A DNA stretch of 7,716 bases from Erysipelotrichaceae bacterium. GTDB taxonomy: Bacteria > Bacillota_I > Bacilli_A > Erysipelotrichales > Erysipelotrichaceae. Within the stretch, counting starts at the first letter, position 1, and each line of letters begins with the position of its first letter. Positions 5,735-7,716 of this stretch are shown piece after piece. Under the pieces are notes generated by a model. That model did no database searches, was not told where the DNA came from, and worked only from the letters and a program-made list of their open reading frames with translations. The stretch is from positions 1-7,716 of the forward strand of contig CAAGJS010000024.1 of the NCBI GenBank assembly GCA_900770275.1, in the 5' to 3' direction. A program made the position numbers and the translations under genes.

Positions 5735-7716
5735 ATGCGGATCCGCAGAAAACAGACGCTGCGCTTCATTGCACAGACCAAAAGCCGCTTTGCGTCATTG
5801 ATGGCAATTGTCATGATTGGTTCCGCCTTCTTCATCGGTGTCTCGTTTTCATCGAATCTGATGGCGGACAGCGTCGATGCCTGGATGGACCGCACAAAGT
5901 TCCGGGACCTGACACTTTATTCCAGCTATGGCTTTGACGATGACGATGTTGCCAATGTCGCATCTGCGCAGGATGTTCAGACAGCCGTCGGCGGAAAGTG
6001 GGTCGATGTCTCGGCCAGTTCCGGCAGCGAAAAGATGATTGCCCGCGTCCATGCCTATGATCCCGATTCTTCAATGGATCAGCTGGAGCTTGTCGAAGGC
6101 AGACTGCCACAGAACGATCACGAAGCCGTCGCGGAAGTCAGTTCCGCAGACCATAAGAGCTTCGCCATCGGCAGTGAAGTGACACTGACGCGGCCCGAGA
6201 ATGATCTGAGCGATTATCTTTCCATTGACACGGTTACCATTGTCGGCACCGTCCGTACGCCTCTCTATCTCAATACATCCAAGGAAGAAAGTACACTTTC
6301 CTCGCAGGACCTGGAAACTTTTCTTTATGTTCCTTCTTCTGCCTTTTCGATGGAGTACTATACGGAAATCGCCGTCCTAAGCAGGGATGGCGCTTCCTAT
6401 GACGCCTTTTCAGATGCCTATCACGATTATGTCAGTACTTTGAAGGACGAAATTACAGCCATCCAGCAGACGGATGGCACCCATCGCCGCCAGCAGATCG
6501 TTGCGGACGCCGAAAAGGAATATAACGACGGGCTTCAAAAATATGAAGACGGCAAGAAGGAATACGACGATAAAATCGCCGAAGCCGAACAGAAACTCGC
6601 CGATTCTCAGCAGGAAATCAATGACGGCTGGAAGGAAATCAATGAAAATACCCAGAAGCTGAAGGACGCCCAGGCGACGCTCGACCAGTCCGAGACAGAT
6701 GGCTACCAGCAGATTTATGATGCCCGTGCAAAGATCGCCGCTGGACGCAGACAGCTCGAAGAAGGGCAGAAGCAGCTCAGTGAACAGAAGGAAACGGCAC
6801 AAGCCGGCATCACGCAGCTCAATATGCTGAAGGATTCATTGACCCAGGCATCCTCGTCTCTTTCTTCTCTGGAAACGATGATTGCCCGCCTGAATGTATT
6901 GAGCACGAAGGAATCTTTATCGGAAACCGAACAGCAGGAGCTGCAGATGTATCAGGCAGCTCTGCAGGCTCCCTCCAGCGACGTTTACATACTTCTTGGC
7001 TATGCCCAGGGTGCTTATACAGGTGCGCAGACACAGATCTATACACAGCTTTCATCGAACGCGGATCAGTTGAGTCAGGCAGGCATTTCGCTGCCAGAGG
7101 ATTCGTCGCAGTTAACATCTTCCTCACTAACTGCCATGGCCGATATTGCAGGGGCAAAGGCAGCCTCTATTCAGCAGCAGCTCGATGACGCTCAGCAGAC
7201 GATCGACGAAAACAGTGCGATGCTCGATAAGGCATATGAACAGACGGTCAACGGTGCTGTTGAACTGCAGCAGAAGGTCGAAGAGGGGCAGAAGGAAATC
7301 AACGACGGCTGGGCAGAAATCTCGGAAGCAAGGCAGAAACTGATCGACGGCCAGAAGAAACTGGACGATGGCAGGCAGGAACTTGCCGACCAGAAGGCCG
7401 ATGGCCAGAAGGAGCTGGATGATTCATGGCAGAAGCTGCAGGACGCCCGTCAGAAAATTGACGATCTCAAGGAAGAGAAGTGGACGATCCTTGATCGGAC
7501 TTCCATGTATGGCCCGGAATCCTACCGTCAGTCAGTCAAACAGATGGCATCCATCGCATCGATCTTTCCTCTGTTCTTTGTCATGGTCGCGGCCCTGGTA
7601 TGCATGACCACAATGACCCGCATGGTCGATGAAAACCGCGGCCAGCTCGGCATCCTGCGTGCCCTTGGCTATACGCCGCTGCAGTGCATGAGCACCTATC
7701 TCTGGTATGCGGGCAG
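5735..7716 (+). CDS. FtsX-type ABC transporter permease with large coiled-coil insertion, partial
   Basis: The frame from the ATG at 5735 is open to the window end, giving 660 residues without a stop; the gene continues beyond. It starts 2 nt after the ATPase stop with only a weak ribosome binding site (GAGTGG), so translation is probably coupled. Residues 1-19 are basic (RIRRKQ...KSR) and cytoplasmic. A transmembrane helix spans about 20-43. Residues 44-250 form a soluble, MacB-core-like extracellular domain (VEGRLPQ, VTIVGTVRTPLY). Residues about 255-362 and 478-583 are charged coiled-coil arms rich in DG and in K/E/Q-L steps, joined by a less regular helical region. A second membrane helix is at about 607-628. 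It is followed by ENRGQLGILRALGYTP (633-648), the typical cytoplasmic loop of FtsX-family permeases. It should work with the preceding ATPase as an exporter or mechanotransmitter; the substrate is unknown. Similar giant permeases are common in Firmicutes. Confidence 0.92.
   Translation, partial: MRIRRKQTLRFIAQTKSRFASLMAIVMIGSAFFIGVSFSSNLMADSVDAWMDRTKFRDLTLYSSYGFDDDDVANVASAQDVQTAVGGKWVDVSASSGSEKMIARVHAYDPDSSMDQLELVEGRLPQNDHEAVAEVSSADHKSFAIGSEVTLTRPENDLSDYLSIDTVTIVGTVRTPLYLNTSKEESTLSSQDLETFLYVPSSAFSMEYYTEIAVLSRDGASYDAFSDAYHDYVSTLKDEITAIQQTDGTHRRQQIVADAEKEYNDGLQKYEDGKKEYDDKIAEAEQKLADSQQEINDGWKEINENTQKLKDAQATLDQSETDGYQQIYDARAKIAAGRRQLEEGQKQLSEQKETAQAGITQLNMLKDSLTQASSSLSSLETMIARLNVLSTKESLSETEQQELQMYQAALQAPSSDVYILLGYAQGAYTGAQTQIYTQLSSNADQLSQAGISLPEDSSQLTSSSLTAMADIAGAKAASIQQQLDDAQQTIDENSAMLDKAYEQTVNGAVELQQKVEEGQKEINDGWAEISEARQKLIDGQKKLDDGRQELADQKADGQKELDDSWQKLQDARQKIDDLKEEKWTILDRTSMYGPESYRQSVKQMASIASIFPLFFVMVAALVCMTTMTRMVDENRGQLGILRALGYTPLQCMSTYLWYAG

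Noticed and set aside
6410..6802. A 130-codon minus-strand open frame rich in hydrophobic residues
   Set aside because: It is the antisense of the K/E/D-rich coiled-coil of the permease, which reads as F/L/I-rich on the other strand; not a membrane protein gene.
1..7716. CRISPR arrays, tRNA genes, prophage or defence operons
   Set aside because: No regularly spaced direct repeats, no tRNA-like cloverleaf and no defence gene families were seen; apart from the tnpB fragment all genes are housekeeping or transport.

Overview
The window looks like a low-GC-lineage Gram-positive (Firmicutes/Bacillota) chromosome with moderate GC. Reasons: strong AGGAGG-type ribosome binding sites, sigma-A-like promoters, the rpsT / lepA-hemW neighbourhood known from Bacillus and relatives, and an FtsX/MacB-type ABC exporter with a very large permease. 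An Erysipelotrichia-like origin is a guess from overall character only; nothing in the window proves it.

Layout. (1) Positions 1-158, minus strand: the N-terminal 52 codons of a TnpB-type protein (IS200/IS605 or IS607 class), cut by the window edge, with an AT-rich promoter-like box directly in front and a perfect 9-bp inverted repeat at 212-242 that could belong to the element end. (2) 261-627, minus strand: rpsT (ribosomal protein S20) as a compact single-gene unit with promoter, strong RBS and intrinsic terminator. (3) 689-4571, plus strand: fmt, lepA and hemW, separated by 11 nt and then by a 4-nt ATGA overlap, so almost certainly one operon starting back to back with the rpsT promoter. 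(4) 4568-4991, plus strand: rpsO (S15) with its own promoter, a structured 5' leader that could be an S15 autoregulatory element, and a clear terminator. (5) 5006-7716, plus strand: an ABC ATPase followed 2 nt later by a permease that runs off the window. The permease carries one membrane segment, an extracellular core, a coiled-coil insertion of about 330 residues and the start of the FtsX membrane domain.

Blocks 2-4 are translation housekeeping: two ribosomal proteins that bind 16S rRNA early, initiator-tRNA formylation and the ribosomal GTPase EF4, together with the radical-SAM/heme protein HemW. Block 5 is a separate envelope transport or mechanotransmission unit. I found no clear undescribed multi-gene system. 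The points most worth a second look are the rpsO leader, whose hairpin loop can pair with the Shine-Dalgarno sequence and which has an enclosing stem with a GU/GC step, and the coiled-coil architecture of the permease.
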